64,000 nucleotides of DNA from Acanthopleura granulata (Eukaryota > Mollusca > Polyplacophora > Chitonida > Chitonidae). Below the pieces are notes generated by a model. The model was given only the letters and a program-made list of their open reading frames with translations, searched no databases and was not told the DNA's origin. Made by a program: the position numbers and the translations under genes. The stretch spans positions 5,005,928-5,069,927 of the forward strand of contig JABBOT010000015.1 of the NCBI GenBank assembly GCA_016165875.1. Direction: 5' to 3'. Of the stretch, positions 11,818 to 23,620 are shown one piece after another (position 1 is the first letter of the stretch; every line of letters begins with the position of its first letter).

Positions 11818-12189
11818 TCAAGCTCTGCAGGCTATTAGTGGGACAGTGTGTGTAGGCGGCAAAAACGGCGTTCTCCTAGCACAACTCGTCCTCGTGGGTC
11901 TGGTCAATCGGTTTACAATCGCAGCTATCTCTGCCTGATTCGCCACTCTCCACGTACCTGGGTAGTGGCGCGGCAGTGTAGGGTATTCCTTATAGTTGTA
12001 TGGACGCTCCCGAAACTCCTCGTTTTCCGTTGCGAAATGCCGATTGAACATCCGTCGCTCCTTGGACCAGAGCACGGACCGCCGACAAAACGACACCGTA
12101 GGTTGACTCACCCGTGAAACCAGACTCTCGATGTCGTCTGAAGTTAACAGTTTCTTCTTCAGGGATCGAGAAGGGCGCCTCTGTGCCAT
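11818..12189 (-). CDS. Unrecognised 123-aa protein with two copies of an I-V-x-R-L-x-x-P-T motif
   Basis: The ATG at 12189 lies in a good context (A at -3, G at +4). It is the first ATG downstream of a likely acceptor, TCCGCAG ending near 12223, so a 5' UTR intron is probable. The protein is basic and starts MAQRRPSRSLKKK. Residues 16-37 (TSDDIESLVSRVSQPTVSF) and 84-105 (NQAEIAAIVNRLTRPTRTS) are two copies of one motif: acidic/polar, hydrophobic, V-x-R-(L/V)-(T/S)-x-P-T. Residues 46-80 are rich in Arg, Tyr, Pro and His. No transmembrane segment or signal peptide is seen. The same motif occurs in the 235-aa protein at 41129-41836, so conservation supports a real gene. I do not recognise the family and give no function. 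Confidence 0.7.
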   Translation of the reverse strand: MAQRRPSRSLKKKLLTSDDIESLVSRVSQPTVSFCRRSVLWSKERRMFNRHFATENEEFRERPYNYKEYPTLPRHYPGTWRVANQAEIAAIVNRLTRPTRTSCARRTPFLPPTHTVPLIACRA

Positions 12190-12223
12190 TTTCCAAGATT
12201 TCAGTAATGATCTGAAGCCTGCG
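12190..12223 (-). other. 5' UTR part of the 123-aa gene's exon, with likely acceptor upstream
   Basis: On the minus strand a pyrimidine-rich stretch (TTTTCATTTTACTCCGCAG) runs into GCTTCAGATC, followed by the start codon 34 bases later. The upstream exon was not identified. Confidence 0.4.
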
Positions 12224-12974
12224 GAGTAAAATGAAAATTGCTTATTTAAAAGAAACATGATGTAAGCACCTACGTTCAGTGTCAAGATTTGTGGGTGGGG
12301 TAGGGGGGAGTGAGGGTTTGTTTGAGAACAGTCCCCTTTGCGTCAACCAGACTGTTGACCAATGAGGAGACATGTTGAGGTCAGGAGTCTTGAAGCCTGG
12401 GACTGAGACTTTATTGTTATATAAATGAGGCGAATATCTGGCTACACAACCCTTGGTCAGTTAGAATAATTGTCCTTTCTGTCATTTAATAAAACAAGGG
12501 ATTAACGAAGTAACTTCTCGTATTTCTAACATTTGTTTTAATAGGCGACCATCAGCGGGGGAACATATATAATTACATGTAGTGTAGTTTTAGACATCTA
12601 CATTGCCGTGGTTGATATAATTTTAACACATTACTCCGTGGTCTCTATGAAATTCTTCAAGCCATAGAACTGCGAGATTAAAGATTTGAAAGCAATTGTA
12701 AGCTCCATACCGCCAGCTCGAGATTTCTGGAAACAGTGGGGGGAGTTTACGCACATGACCTTTGCATATCCTTGGTAATCTTGTCACTCATCACCAACTT
12801 GTTTTGACTAAATCATTTCAAACTGTCACAGCCATGCACACATTTTGATTGGCTGATAACCGGCGTCATTAAAAAAGCGATTTTCATTTTCGTGTTAAAT
12901 GTTTTGCACCAAAATACAGGCTCACGCGACCCTTTCCTGTCAGGGCCTACTCTCTACTAACACGACTGTGTGCC

Positions 12975-13140
12975 ACTTGTACACAAACTGTATCACGAGT
13001 ACACAAACTGTATCACGGAAACACAATTAACTGTAACAAAACTGGGCATCCACGCTTTTGTGTACTAAAGATACACAATAGCCTGTACTATCAATATAGC
13101 ATATCATTGTTCCCTCAAGTACACAATTTGTATACCAGTA
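12975..13140. repeat. Degenerate GTACACAAACTGTATCAC repeat
   Basis: Two adjacent near-identical ~20-bp units at 12978-13016 are followed by several looser TACACAA copies. A minor repeat. Confidence 0.5.
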
Positions 13141-14189
13141 CCTCTACCTCCATAGAACACTAAAGCTGTACATGTTCAGTTTTGATTCAGATTGTTACAG
13201 TTTATGCACACGTGGTAGGCCTACACAGTCGTTTTTGGAGAGTACGACCAAACACAGACTGGGAACAAATGGCTGTCCCTCAGACTATGCTTAGTACGTC
13301 GACCGTTACTGTCATTTGTGCATACAAATGGAACAACCGACACTGAGTGATTCCATGTCTAGACGCTAGCCTACAAACTCGCTGAGCGACACATGCAGAA
13401 CTCATGGTACTCCGAGACAACAATAATTAAATGTCATTGTAATGTACGGTATTATGTCTGGTCCACTTCAGTAGAACGCTTAGCCTCTATTAAGAGAGGT
13501 CCCAATTCACTGGTGATGGTAGAATATTGATTAGATTAGGACTATCTATAGTACTAGCCCTAAAGCCCTGGCGAGTCGTGCTGTTTTTCTCCTTACCAAC
13601 TTGCACAACTTCGCATGCATGGTTCCACCATGTTGTCATAATAACGTTTATAACAACGAGTTGCATTCTCCATTGGCGGGTGATTTCATATTTAAACTTC
13701 CCTTGGGGTTCACCGACCAGCTGCACACATTGCCATCCAGGTTCCAGACCTTCGTGAACTCAAACGAAAAGATTGTGAAGCCCTAGAACCAGGATAGCCT
13801 ATTGCTTCGAGCGCATGCTCGGGATTACAAATCTCACCATAGACTTCACATAGTTGAACAGTACTAAAAGTCGACAAAATCCAAATGTTTAAGCAAGAGT
13901 TCATACTATGCTACTACCGACAGAACAATGTGATAACGAGATATCAACAGCGGTACTTTTAAATTCAACCTTCAGTTTAGCAATTGTGGTGTCTTCATTA
14001 AATATTTCTTTCGGCGACGATGCTGATGCCGCGGAAGGCTCTTGAGACATCTACTGAAACCAAATTGGCCAGCCTAAAAGCTGTGAAGAGGGCTCCAGCC
14101 CATCATATCTTCACGACTATGCGTTTCGGAGATAATATAGTCTATTACGAGAAGGCAAAGAATTCATTGGCCAAACGGGAGTCTGAGCG

Positions 14190-14640
14190 AGTGTATGTTC
14201 CATGATTGACATGATGTCGGAAGTACTGAGTGACTAAATCATGGGTTGATTGGCTGATGTCCAAACTGATATCCGAACTGATCGATGCATTGACTGATGG
14301 ACTGACATTGGTCTGACTGATTGACTGATTGGTTGATCGATGGGAGGACTGATTGCCAAAGTGATCAACGCACTGACTCGATCTGATACTTACATGGGTC
14401 TGATTCATTGACTGGTTGGTTGATTCATTGTTTGATCGATCGATGGACTGACTGGCCGATTGACTGATTATATTGCTATGTATATGACTGACTGACTGAA
14501 TGTCAGATGTACTTACTGGTTGGCTGACGACAAAGTTGATTTCCTGACTGATTGACCCGCTGGCTGACGATGATGATTAGGCTCTTTGCACACTGAGTGA
14601 TTTACAGACTCTCATACACTGACTGATCGACCAACCGACC
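14190..14640. repeat. Degenerate TGAC/TGAT tetranucleotide-type repeat
   Basis: Strings such as TGACTGATTGACTGATTGG and GATCGATGGACTGACT fill about 450 bases with drifting order. This is low-complexity sequence and explains the open frames on both strands. Confidence 0.75.
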
Positions 14641-15250
14641 GTCCAGTTACTTAAAACATCGCTTTTTTGCTCTCTGTCTGTATATCCTATATTCTTGCTC
14701 TTTTTCCGTTCCACATGACCCGCCAAAATAGTGGATGCGTATATATACAGATAGTACATGTATATGAGAGTGGCCGCTGTGCATGGCGCAGACTTGGGGT
14801 GCGGTCAAAGGGTCAATGTTCAATTATAGGACATTAATAGAACTATACCTGGGAGATCCTATACTGTAGTTACATTTAGGCGAGTTCCTCTAATCAAGAT
14901 CTGCATATTTTATAAAACAACCCCAGTAAAAGTGCATTCGTAAGACCGTACAGGCTAGGCTGTCTGAAGGCGAAACCTCCCGCAATGTCCATATATATGC
15001 ATGATTTCTTGACCCTTATAAGAGAAGACTACGTTAATTTAGGTAACAGTTCGCTTTTTATGGAATATTTAAGAAATTTTCAAATACCAAAGTTCTTTGT
15101 TTCTTTTACAGAGCATTCTCAGAGGCCGAATTTCCCAGATTGCTCTCATGGTCCTAGTGAATAGAAGCGGTCGTCGGTGCTCTCTTGTACCGCCTTGCGT
15201 GTAGGAAGACGGCTTGCCTTCTATCATAGACCCAGTTTATGAGTTACGCA

Positions 15251-15345
15251 TGGGACACGTAGGAAAGTTCGCCAGTAACTTACTAAAGTTTGGTGGTTTA
15301 CTTCGAACACTTTAGTTTACCCCACTAAGACCGGAATCCGCGAGA
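15251..15345. mobile_element. SINE-like fragment, third type
   Basis: The block CACGTAGGAAAGTTCGCCAG, then TAACTT and GGTGGTTTAC, resembles the piece at 37005-37070 (CACATGGGAAAGTCAGCCAG, TAACTTGG). The two appear to be remnants of one interspersed family. Confidence 0.4.
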
Positions 15346-15904
15346 AATTTAAATTACATTCTCCTGTCACCATCTTGCAGACACAGTTTCCTCCCAGCAG
15401 AGAACAACAGAACGATGAACTATGCGTTGACTACACATAAAATAACATGTTAATATGCATTACTAATAGGCTTTGAGAACGGGAATTCAAAAACAAAGTG
15501 CTTTGGATTTGTTTTTCTTGACAATAGAGGGGTGGGCGTAATCAACATGCTACCTTGAATCAAATGTAAGATAGTTAATTTTAAAGATTTGAAAAATATG
15601 TAGTGAAATGATCTCCTTAAACTGATGACAATACCGGCTTGTCTGCGACAAGTTTATAAAATATAGAAAAAAAAAAGGCAAACCAATTCGCATACCTGTA
15701 GTCATGTTTAGTGCATATTGAGTGAGAGCTATATAGCTAGAATGCATGTGGAGAAAAAAGAAAGAAAATAGTCACACGAATTCATATTCCTTTACAGCCA
15801 TGTCTAGTTAATATTGGACGAAAGCTGGCTAGAATACATGTGTAAACTTGATCAAGGAATTCACCCATTCTAATCAGAATTTGAGCCATCGAATGATTTA
15901 TTTA

Positions 15905-16140
15905 TTCAAATATTTATTTATTTGTTTATTTATTTGATTGGTTTTTCACGCCGAACTCAAGAATGTTTCATTTATGCGTCGGCGGCAGTAAAGCATTATG
16001 GTGTGAGGAAAACGGGCAGGGCTCAGGGGAAACTCACGACCATCCGCAAGTTGCTGGCAGACCTTCCCACGTACGGCCTGAAAGGAAGCCAGCGTTGGCT
16101 GGACGAACTCACAGCGATCTCGGCTGAGGAGTTAATACGC
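15905..16140 (-). mobile_element. tRNA-derived SINE, main family, minus orientation
   Basis: The copy reads from its TTTATTTATTTGATTGG tail end through ACTCAAGAATGTTTCA, a GGCAG central body, TCCGCAAGTTGCTGGCAGAC and CTTCCCACGTACGG into a decayed tRNA-like head. The order is the reverse complement of the full copy at 47466-47720. The open frame through it is not a host gene. Confidence 0.8.
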
Positions 16141-16164
16141 TACAGCAACTCGATGAACAAAGGA

Positions 16165-16262
16165 AACTCCCACCAAGGAGGTTGCTGTAAGTTCAAGTCT
16201 AGCTTATAATGGCTTCCTCTGTGTGCCAGCAACCTGCGGATGGACGTGGGTATTCTCATGGG
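16165..16262 (+). mobile_element. tRNA-derived SINE fragment, plus orientation
   Basis: GGTTGCTGTAAGTTCAAGTC is the decayed box B region, followed by GGCTTCCTCT and GCCAGCAACCTGCGGATGG, then a 3' truncation. It lies head to head with the minus-oriented copy at 15905-16140. Confidence 0.7.
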
Positions 16263-16425
16263 CAAGTGGGTGGAGGGAATTTGAGGAGTTTCTGTCCAAA
16301 GCTGCCAGTGGGATTGAACCAGCACATTTCGACCTTACACAGTAAGCCTGCGACGTGTATTCTTTAGGTTTGCTTGGAAAGTAAGGTGATATCTTATATT
16401 TATACCGTTTAATAGCACTTTTGGC

Positions 16426-16446
16426 GGGGGGGGGGGGGGGGGGGGG
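16426..16446. repeat. Poly-G run of 21
   Basis: An uninterrupted run of G. Shorter or equal runs occur at 3452-3463, 39397-39408 and 45548-45570. Confidence 0.9.
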
Positions 16447-17295
16447 CGAATACTTAGCATAAACACGGTAATCCCGATCAGGACAGTGTATTCTCTGGTT
16501 TATTCCTAACTAAAGGGGTGCAAAATCTTCCTTGATTGGCTATTGTGAGAGACACGCAAGTTCATGCTATGGCAGATTTTTTGGAATCGTCACCAAGGCT
16601 CGAGGATTTAAGTCACGAAATTCCATCTTCAGCGTCAGGCAGTCAGCTTCGATTTAAATACATAAGTTAACATCCCGCTTGTGCCGAAAGGACTTTCGCC
16701 CTGGCTGGAAATGGTATACCCTGTTCACACTGGTTAATATGGTCGTTAATCCAAATCCGGATTACTACAGGGTAAGTGTGATTCCATTAAGGGTTTTCCA
16801 AATAGACTTTTGATGTTCAGCTCCTAATACATGTATGCCACAGAACTGTTGACATACTTTGAAATGGTCACTTATTTGTGTCTGTGCTGATAACATATGC
16901 ATAAAAATAGGCATCGTGTATGATTTTGCTAATGACGTCACTAACACTTTCTGCAACTTGGGCATTTGTCATGTGCGTAACGATTTGCAATTTGACGGGA
17001 TGAAAATATTATTTTAAAGATCGAATGTGCAGGAGAACTGCATAGTCCGATACACCTTATGTGTGTTAAACACAGCATGGAGATGAAAACTGTTTTACTT
17101 CCATGGACACACAAACCGCCTACTTATCTTTACCAACTGATCATTCAAGCACTGCGCATGTTTAACACAGTTGTATATACAGTGTTTCATCTATATGGGA
17201 TAGTTCCAAGCATTAAGACTGCGTAACGAAGGACATTTATACAGGATAATATGTAACATAGCAAACCACCCGAAACAAAAGCAACAAAGACGATA

Positions 17296-17553
17296 TTTAT
17301 TTATTTATCTCTTTATTTATTTGGTTTGTGTTTTGCCCCGTACCCAAGAGTATTTCACTTTTACGATTGCGGCCAGTATTATGGTGGAAGGAAACCGAGC
17401 AGAGCCCGGAGTAAACCCACAATCATCCGCAGGTTACTGGCAGACCTTCCATACGGCCGTAGAGGATGCCAGCATGAGCTGGACTTGAACTCACAGCGAC
17501 CGCATTGACTTCTGGATCGGTGCGCTGCGAATGAGCGCTAACCGACTGAGCAA
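17296..17553 (-). mobile_element. tRNA-derived SINE, near full length, minus orientation
   Basis: It contains the TTTATTTATTTGGTTTG tail, ACCCAAGAGTATTTCAC, the GGAAACCGAGCAGAGCCCGG body, the AGGTTACTGGCAGACCTTCC block, GGACTTGAACTCACAGCGAC (box B side) and GCGCTAACCGACTGAGCA (box A side). On the minus strand this gives a complete tRNA-like head with A and B boxes. Confidence 0.85.
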
Positions 17554-17559
17554 AGATCA

Positions 17560-20500
17560 TATGATGAATATAGGTGCTGTCTGACCGCTTGGTAACCAAT
17601 GAAGCAATGCCACTGGACATAACATTGTTTTCCATAGAGGAAAAGAGGAAATGTATAATTTCAGTCCTAACATACGTAAACAAATGTATATACATTTTAA
17701 TGTACACATATATAGACTTACCTACAAGTCCGAGTCCCCTACTTTAATACTGACCGGTGCGTGTGTGTGCGGTCCTACAACCTAGACGGCAATGTACCTA
17801 TAGCGGTAGTCGATCTGACCGGTCGAATAATTATGAATAACTCAAGGTTAAATAAATATCTTCATAATTCTATAATGGACGAACCTTATGTGGTATACCT
17901 AACTGTAATCCGTACACATTAAAGTATCCAATTACACGGGGGGTAACCAAGCGTGACAGATTACTCTCGGCTGTCCCGTTTGGCGCCCTTGGCAGCTGAC
18001 ATACCGCTCGCTGGCACGCGTGTATATTTCTACCATGGTTTGATATTCCGTGCAATTAAGGTCGATACATGGCCGAGTCAAAGCGCTACAAACCATAAAA
18101 CATGAGAAATATATGGCATGTTGACACTACAGTTTTGCCAGATAAGCCTCCCCCTGTTTCGAATTGCATAATAAAACACAATTGCTTGTATAAGAGGCTC
18201 TTGAGAACTACGTTACGTAATAGTAATATTCATAGAACCATATAATCCTGTAACGGTATTAAGGATTACAAATTGTAAATTGTATCTAGAAGTTGTTGAT
18301 CTTACATACAATGCTAACAGGCTTTATTTCTTAATATCTCTGTACCAGAGCACTACTAACATACAAATATGTTGGCAATAGACTCACTCTGAATTAGTGC
18401 AATTTGTTTTCCGTCACAGCGTGGTGTATGACAGGCGTGTATTTCACAAAGCATTCATATGCCAAGTTGGCTAGATTTCCATGGAAACGCTTTCATGTTT
18501 AAGATCTGTGGTCCATTCAAATTAACTTATGGTTGTTATGTGGACTACTGCCTGGTAAAAGAAAGATTTAAAAGAAAAAACAACAAAAAGTATAACCGAA
18601 GTTATTTCAGAAGAGGGGTCCACACAGACCTAAATGGGCAAAGGCATTTTTATGAGATGTTTGGTAATTCTAAAAATAATCTTTTAATCTGGAATTCTTA
18701 CGAGGCCATAACATACGCCATTTTAGAGACGTGTCGTGTCATCCGTACCCTACATTCTTCAGTATTAGGGGCCAGACACTCATTTATGCCTGAAGTACAG
18801 TTGCTTTTATTATTACAATCGAAGGCCACGCACTTTGGCCGCCAGGTTGAGACCTTGGGGAATAACCCTAAACGTATTCCACTACCACTTTCGCGCTGAA
18901 AATGTCTTTAAAGTATATCAGAATTGTCTCGTAATAACGAGGAAAATAGCTGATTTAACACTACTTTTATATGGCAGTGATGAACTAGGTACTGGTGACG
19001 TCACAGCGGAAGAGATGCCTTCTCGGGTGATAGAAATATCTCTCCTTTGATTGATTAATATTGAGATCATGGCGGCCCCTTGGATTTTCACCGCGTGGGC
19101 GTTTTTCATTACTTTGAACTGCAATATTTCTGTTATCAATCATCACAAAAATAAAAATGGACATTTCTTAAACTGTGAATAGGATTCTTATATATATATA
19201 AAGAATCCTATTCACAGTTTAAGAAATGTCCATTTTTATTTTTGTGATATATATATATATATGTAAATGTATATATATAGACCCGTATATATATTTAGAC
19301 CCGTATGAGGTACCTTTATTTATTTATACTTGTAACTTATTTATTTATTTGATTGATGTTGAACCCCATAATCAAGCATATATGCACCTGAAGAAAGCCG
19401 GAGTGCCCCTGGAAAACCACACACATTTGGCAAGTTTCTAACGAACTTTCTTGCATGAGACGAACATACACGCCATATTGGTTCTCATCTAATGAGTTTG
19501 TACCTCTGCTCTTGTTTACACCTATTTCTTCTCGCATTGTCTCATCTGCCCGATGTAGGCCTGTATGGAGGGAATAGGTGGCGGGAGGCATATTTGCGCC
19601 ATATCTGTTGCCAGGTGTACAAGTGCACCCAAAATCCGGATCAGCTCATAGATCAAGGAGACGTGTCACCACACAGCAAGAACAATTTGCAGCTGAGAAG
19701 ACAACAAGCAGACATTTTGCAACCTGCATGGAAATGGTCCGTTCAAATTATTCTCTTGTTCTCTTACGAAGTACGCTATCAACACTTCAAAGTAAACATG
19801 TCTTCCTGGCCTATCTCATAACGGATATTCCATTTTGGCTCACGAGTATTTGGCGGGAAACATGCATGGCACAAACAAGAGATGGAGAAACCCCTCACTC
19901 TCTTTTCCCTCAATAAACCAGTGGTTTGGATTAGCCTATGCGAGATAAAATCGAGTCCCATGAGACACAAATTTATCAGAGAATGGTTAGGAGTCCCCAT
20001 GGGCAGCCGGTGGAGATGTGATTTTGAGCCGAGTTTCTTCAGTTTTTTTCTGTTTTACATTCCATCCGCTGCAAATTCTTCAGAAAGTTTTTTTCATTTC
20101 ATAATCGATGATGTGACTGTGATCTAGTAGATTGTCAAATATATATATATACAGCTGCAATTAAATGACGTGTAAGTTAACCGAATCCTGCTACCGGCTC
20201 TACGAGGGTCGTCCGTCATTTGTTCACATCAAGGTCTAACAGAGTGAGATAGCCTACCTACAAATTCCCTGTCCAAAGCCTATTTCTAGCCCACTGATTG
20301 GTAGGCATGTGCCTTTACCTATTCCATACATATTATGTGATATCTGGACATAGGTGTATTTAAATGCCAGTGTTTTTTTACGGCCGGAATTTTTTGTCAA
20401 CATTATTAAGATTATTTCGACCAACATGTTAAACTCTTGACGCCAATGTCGACATATTTCTAGTGCTGCTTCACTGAAACACCATGTCAATGACACCAGA

Positions 20501-21500
20501 TATGACACCAAAACCTTGCAGTGCTCCAATGTTATGATGCCAGAATGACAAATACTTGGCTTACCAGTGATATATATATATAAAAAAATAATGGAAACAA
20601 AAAAAAAATGCATCTGTGAGTATTTTTAATTGCAGAAAATAAAAAAAAATATTTAGCACCAAAAATTCCGAGAAGAAAATTACTTGTCTGCCCTTGAATG
20701 GCGTTAGTGTTGCATTTCAAGTTTTGAGGCCCAATGTTTACTAGTTCATATGCCGCATCAAAACACGTCTCCCCAAAATCGCTAGAGCATAATTAAGAGT
20801 ACCTATTCGGTTCGAAGTGGTCACGTCGCATGATGGGAAGGCAGGAAAACACATCGTAATTCATTGTGTGATTAGCACAGTTGATTGATACACAAAAACG
20901 ACAAACCGTCACTGTGACGGCATACACAAGCGGACATCAAGGGCAGATAAGCGTGTAGAGAATACCAAGCTTCGGGAAACTCAGCCTATCAGTCTTGAAA
21001 AAAATATCTTTTTAAAATGTAGCGATCACTTCTGCTCCATGATGCAGACACTTTTAATATCTACCGTGCCAATTTTGCGCGAAACAAATATCAACCGGGA
21101 CAGTTCACCTTTAAATACCAGAAGAGAATGGAGTATAGATGCGCGCATGTCATTTCACACACCGCATGCAGCGGCAGAATTTTACCCAAGAGGAAAATTT
21201 TTGTACTATTATTAGCGATAAATGAAGGTAATCCGCCCAAGAGAATCTTGGTTGGACGTGTAGGCAGATCAATGGATTCGGCTTATAGCTGTAGAAAAGC
21301 CAGCTGGTGCAATTACACTACTGCATGTCACACAGCACGCTATCGACGAAGGGCTCAATGCTGCCCCAGGCAATTGGTGTCGTGATAGCCTACTGAAGCC
21401 GAGTCATTAGCTGCTAGATTCGCATTTCTATAAGAGTCGCTATATCCTGTAGGTTAGAATTTTTATGTGCTAGAAACTGTCAATGGATTCACATCAGAAT
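17560..21500. other. Non-coding stretch with no recognised gene
   Basis: Open frames of up to 146 codons (18459-18899) occur, but their peptides show no domain, signal or repeated motif, and no paired splice sites with matching phase were found. The perfect palindrome at 19142-19248 is the main structure. Confidence 0.45.
19142..19248. repeat. Perfect inverted repeat, 48-bp arms with an 11-bp AT loop
   Basis: The left arm 19142-19189 and right arm 19201-19248 are exact reverse complements, checked base by base. The spacer is ATATATATATA and further AT repeats follow. The arms have no mismatch, so the structure is either young or an assembly product. It could extrude as a cruciform or fold as an RNA hairpin. 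Confidence 0.95.
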
Positions 21501-21529
21501 AGGTTATTACCTCTTTTGTGTAACTAACC

Positions 21530-22720
21530 TCTTGATTTTCATTTCACTGGATATCGTTCTCTTTGATCACATTTCTATTGTTGGTGGCCTCTTGGCATGG
21601 TTTCTTATTAGCTATTGATCTCTTGAATCACAGTTCTTTGGTACACCAGTTTCACTAGTCTCCATTTCTTCAGGTCAGTAGTCTCTTGACAACGTTCCTT
21701 TCAGCTGTTGACCTCTTTGGTTCCCAATACCTCGGTGCAATGGTTTCATGGTTACTGTTTCTTTGAACCGATGACCGCTTGCCCTTGTTCCTTTTAGCCA
21801 TTATCTTCTTAGTTCATAATTTCCAAAAGTCTCGTGATCAGCATTTCTTCCCATCGATCTATTGACTCGCAATTCGTTGGTGCAATGGTCTATTTGATAG
21901 CAATTTTTGGACCAGTGGTCTCTTGGACTCCTTGGAGTTTGACATTTTGGTTAATAACTCATTGGTAGAAATGTCTTCTTGGTCAAATTTCTGTTGACAG
22001 TAAGCTCATAATCGGCCTCAATTTACTCACAATTCATGGGTGCAATGGTTACCGTTTCTTTAGGCCAGTGGCTTCTTGGCCTCGTATCATTTAGCCATCA
22101 GCTTCTTGGTTCATAATTCGTTCAGAAATCTCGTGATCAACAGTTGTTCATGCTGATCTTTTGATTAACAGTTCGGTGGTGCAACGGTCTATTCGATAGC
22201 AATTTTTGGCCCAATGGTCTCTTGGTTTTGCTTTATTTCATATACTTTGATTGGTGTTTTACGCCTTACTCAAGAATATTTCTCTTATACCACTGTGGCC
22301 AGCATTATTTTGGGAGGAAAATAGGCAGGGTCCGGCGGAAATCCATCTTTAGGTTGCTGGCGGACCTTCCCACGTACGGCAGGAGGGGAAGCCAGCGTGT
22401 GCTGGACTGTGGACAGTAGGCTGTTAATTGGCCCTATTTGTCTTCATTTGCAATTCGTTGATACACGGTCCTCTGGTTCCCATTTCGTGTGGGGCAGCAG
22501 CCTTTTGGCCTCCTTTCATTTAGGCATCTGCCTCTGGGATCACAAATGGTTTTCACAATGACGTTTTGGTTACCATATCTTTGGGTCGGTTTTGTCCCGG
22601 CCGCGCTATTGTCCTTTACATGGGTTGACAGTTTTGGAGGTATGAGTTTTTTTCGAGTCATTAGGCTAAGCATTTCCTTGATATTTTGCCCACTATTTAT
22701 GCGGTGTTCGTTCACAAGAT
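21530..22720. repeat. Degenerate ~27-bp minisatellite, interrupted by a SINE
   Basis: Loose copies of a block built on GGTCTCTTGG, TTCATTTCGTTGGTGCAATG and GTTTCTT recur from about 21530 to 22230. They resume from about 22430 to 22720. A SINE (22232-22415) sits between the two parts. Confidence 0.6.
22232..22415 (-). mobile_element. tRNA-derived SINE, minus orientation, head-truncated
   Basis: The copy reads TTGATTGGTGTTTTACGCC, ACTCAAGAATATTTCTC, GGCCAGCATTATTTTGGGAG, AGGTTGCTGGCGGACCTTCC and ACGTACGGCAGGAGGGGAAG, then stops before the box region. It is inserted in the minisatellite that flanks it. Confidence 0.85.
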
Positions 22721-23409
22721 TCACATGCATCTATATAGGTAACACAACATGAAATCTTTGGTCACATTTATTTGTTTTATTTTGGACCACTTTCAATTCG
22801 GACCATTGCTCAAGGTATTCTCGGGGAAAAACACACGTCGTTGTCCATCAGGAAATCACAGTTTGATCACAGTGCCCAAATTATTTTTCTGGTGCAAAAT
22901 GGGTGAACATGAATTAACCCAAACTGTTACGATGATAGTTATTATGCAGGCAATCCACTCAGTCCTTTAGCAATGATCTTTAGACCTATTGTTGATTCTG
23001 GATGGTTCGACCTTGGGTTTAAATCGAAAGGTTTATGGGCTGCAAGTAGACCATGGAGCAAAAGGTGATACCATTTTTTCACACCGGCAAACACTGACCA
23101 CTGTGATATAACTGGACAGGGCAGTACACACTCAACAACCCCAAGGCACCAAAACCCATTACCCCCCACCCCGTTTACTCCCACCGCTTCCTGTCTCCAT
23201 CATTCTCTGGGTTTTTGCAACTCCCTCCAACCCTAACAACTCCACTCAACTATTACCTGTTTATATATTGTCCCGAATCGCGAACACACGATCCATTCTA
23301 CTACTTCGGCAAATTTCATCATTGGGAAACATAAGCACTATCGATTCATACAAGCGATTGGTCATACACGGAGAAACATCGATGGTGTCTGCAAGGTCAT
23401 TATTATTAT

Positions 23410-23620
23410 TATGGCTCAGCGCTAGCGCAGAGTAATGAACCAGAAGCCTCCCACCAATGCGGTCGCCGTGAGTTCCAGTGGGAAGGTCTGTCAGCAACCT
23501 GTGGATAGTCGTGGGATCTCCCGTCTTTTGCCCGATTTCCTTCCACAATAATACTGACTGCCGTCGTATAAGTAAAATATTCTTGAGCACGGTGTAAAAC
23601 ACCAATCAAATAAATAAATG
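23410..23620 (+). mobile_element. tRNA-derived SINE, plus orientation
   Basis: It begins with a reduced head (GGCTCAGCGCTAGCGCAG), then GAAGCCTCCCACCAATGCGG, GTCTGTCAGCAACCTGTGG, ATACTGACTGCCGTCGTATA and the tail TTCTTGAGCACGGTGTAAAA, CACCAATCAAATAAATAAAT. Confidence 0.88.

Larger units (their letters stand above)
12290..15890. other. Non-coding stretch downstream of the motif gene's promoter side
   Basis: No recognised exon. It holds the repeats noted at 12975-13140, 14190-14640 and 15251-15345. A 61-codon plus-strand frame at 14020-14205 has somewhat gene-like composition but no family match that I can see. Confidence 0.45.

Noticed and set aside
14020..14205. 61-codon plus-strand frame with fairly gene-like composition
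   Set aside because: No homologue recognised, no phase-compatible partner exon found, and it abuts low-complexity repeats; kept only as a note.
18459..18899. 146-codon plus-strand open frame
   Set aside because: No domain, motif, start context or neighbouring exon signals; consistent with chance in AT-rich DNA.
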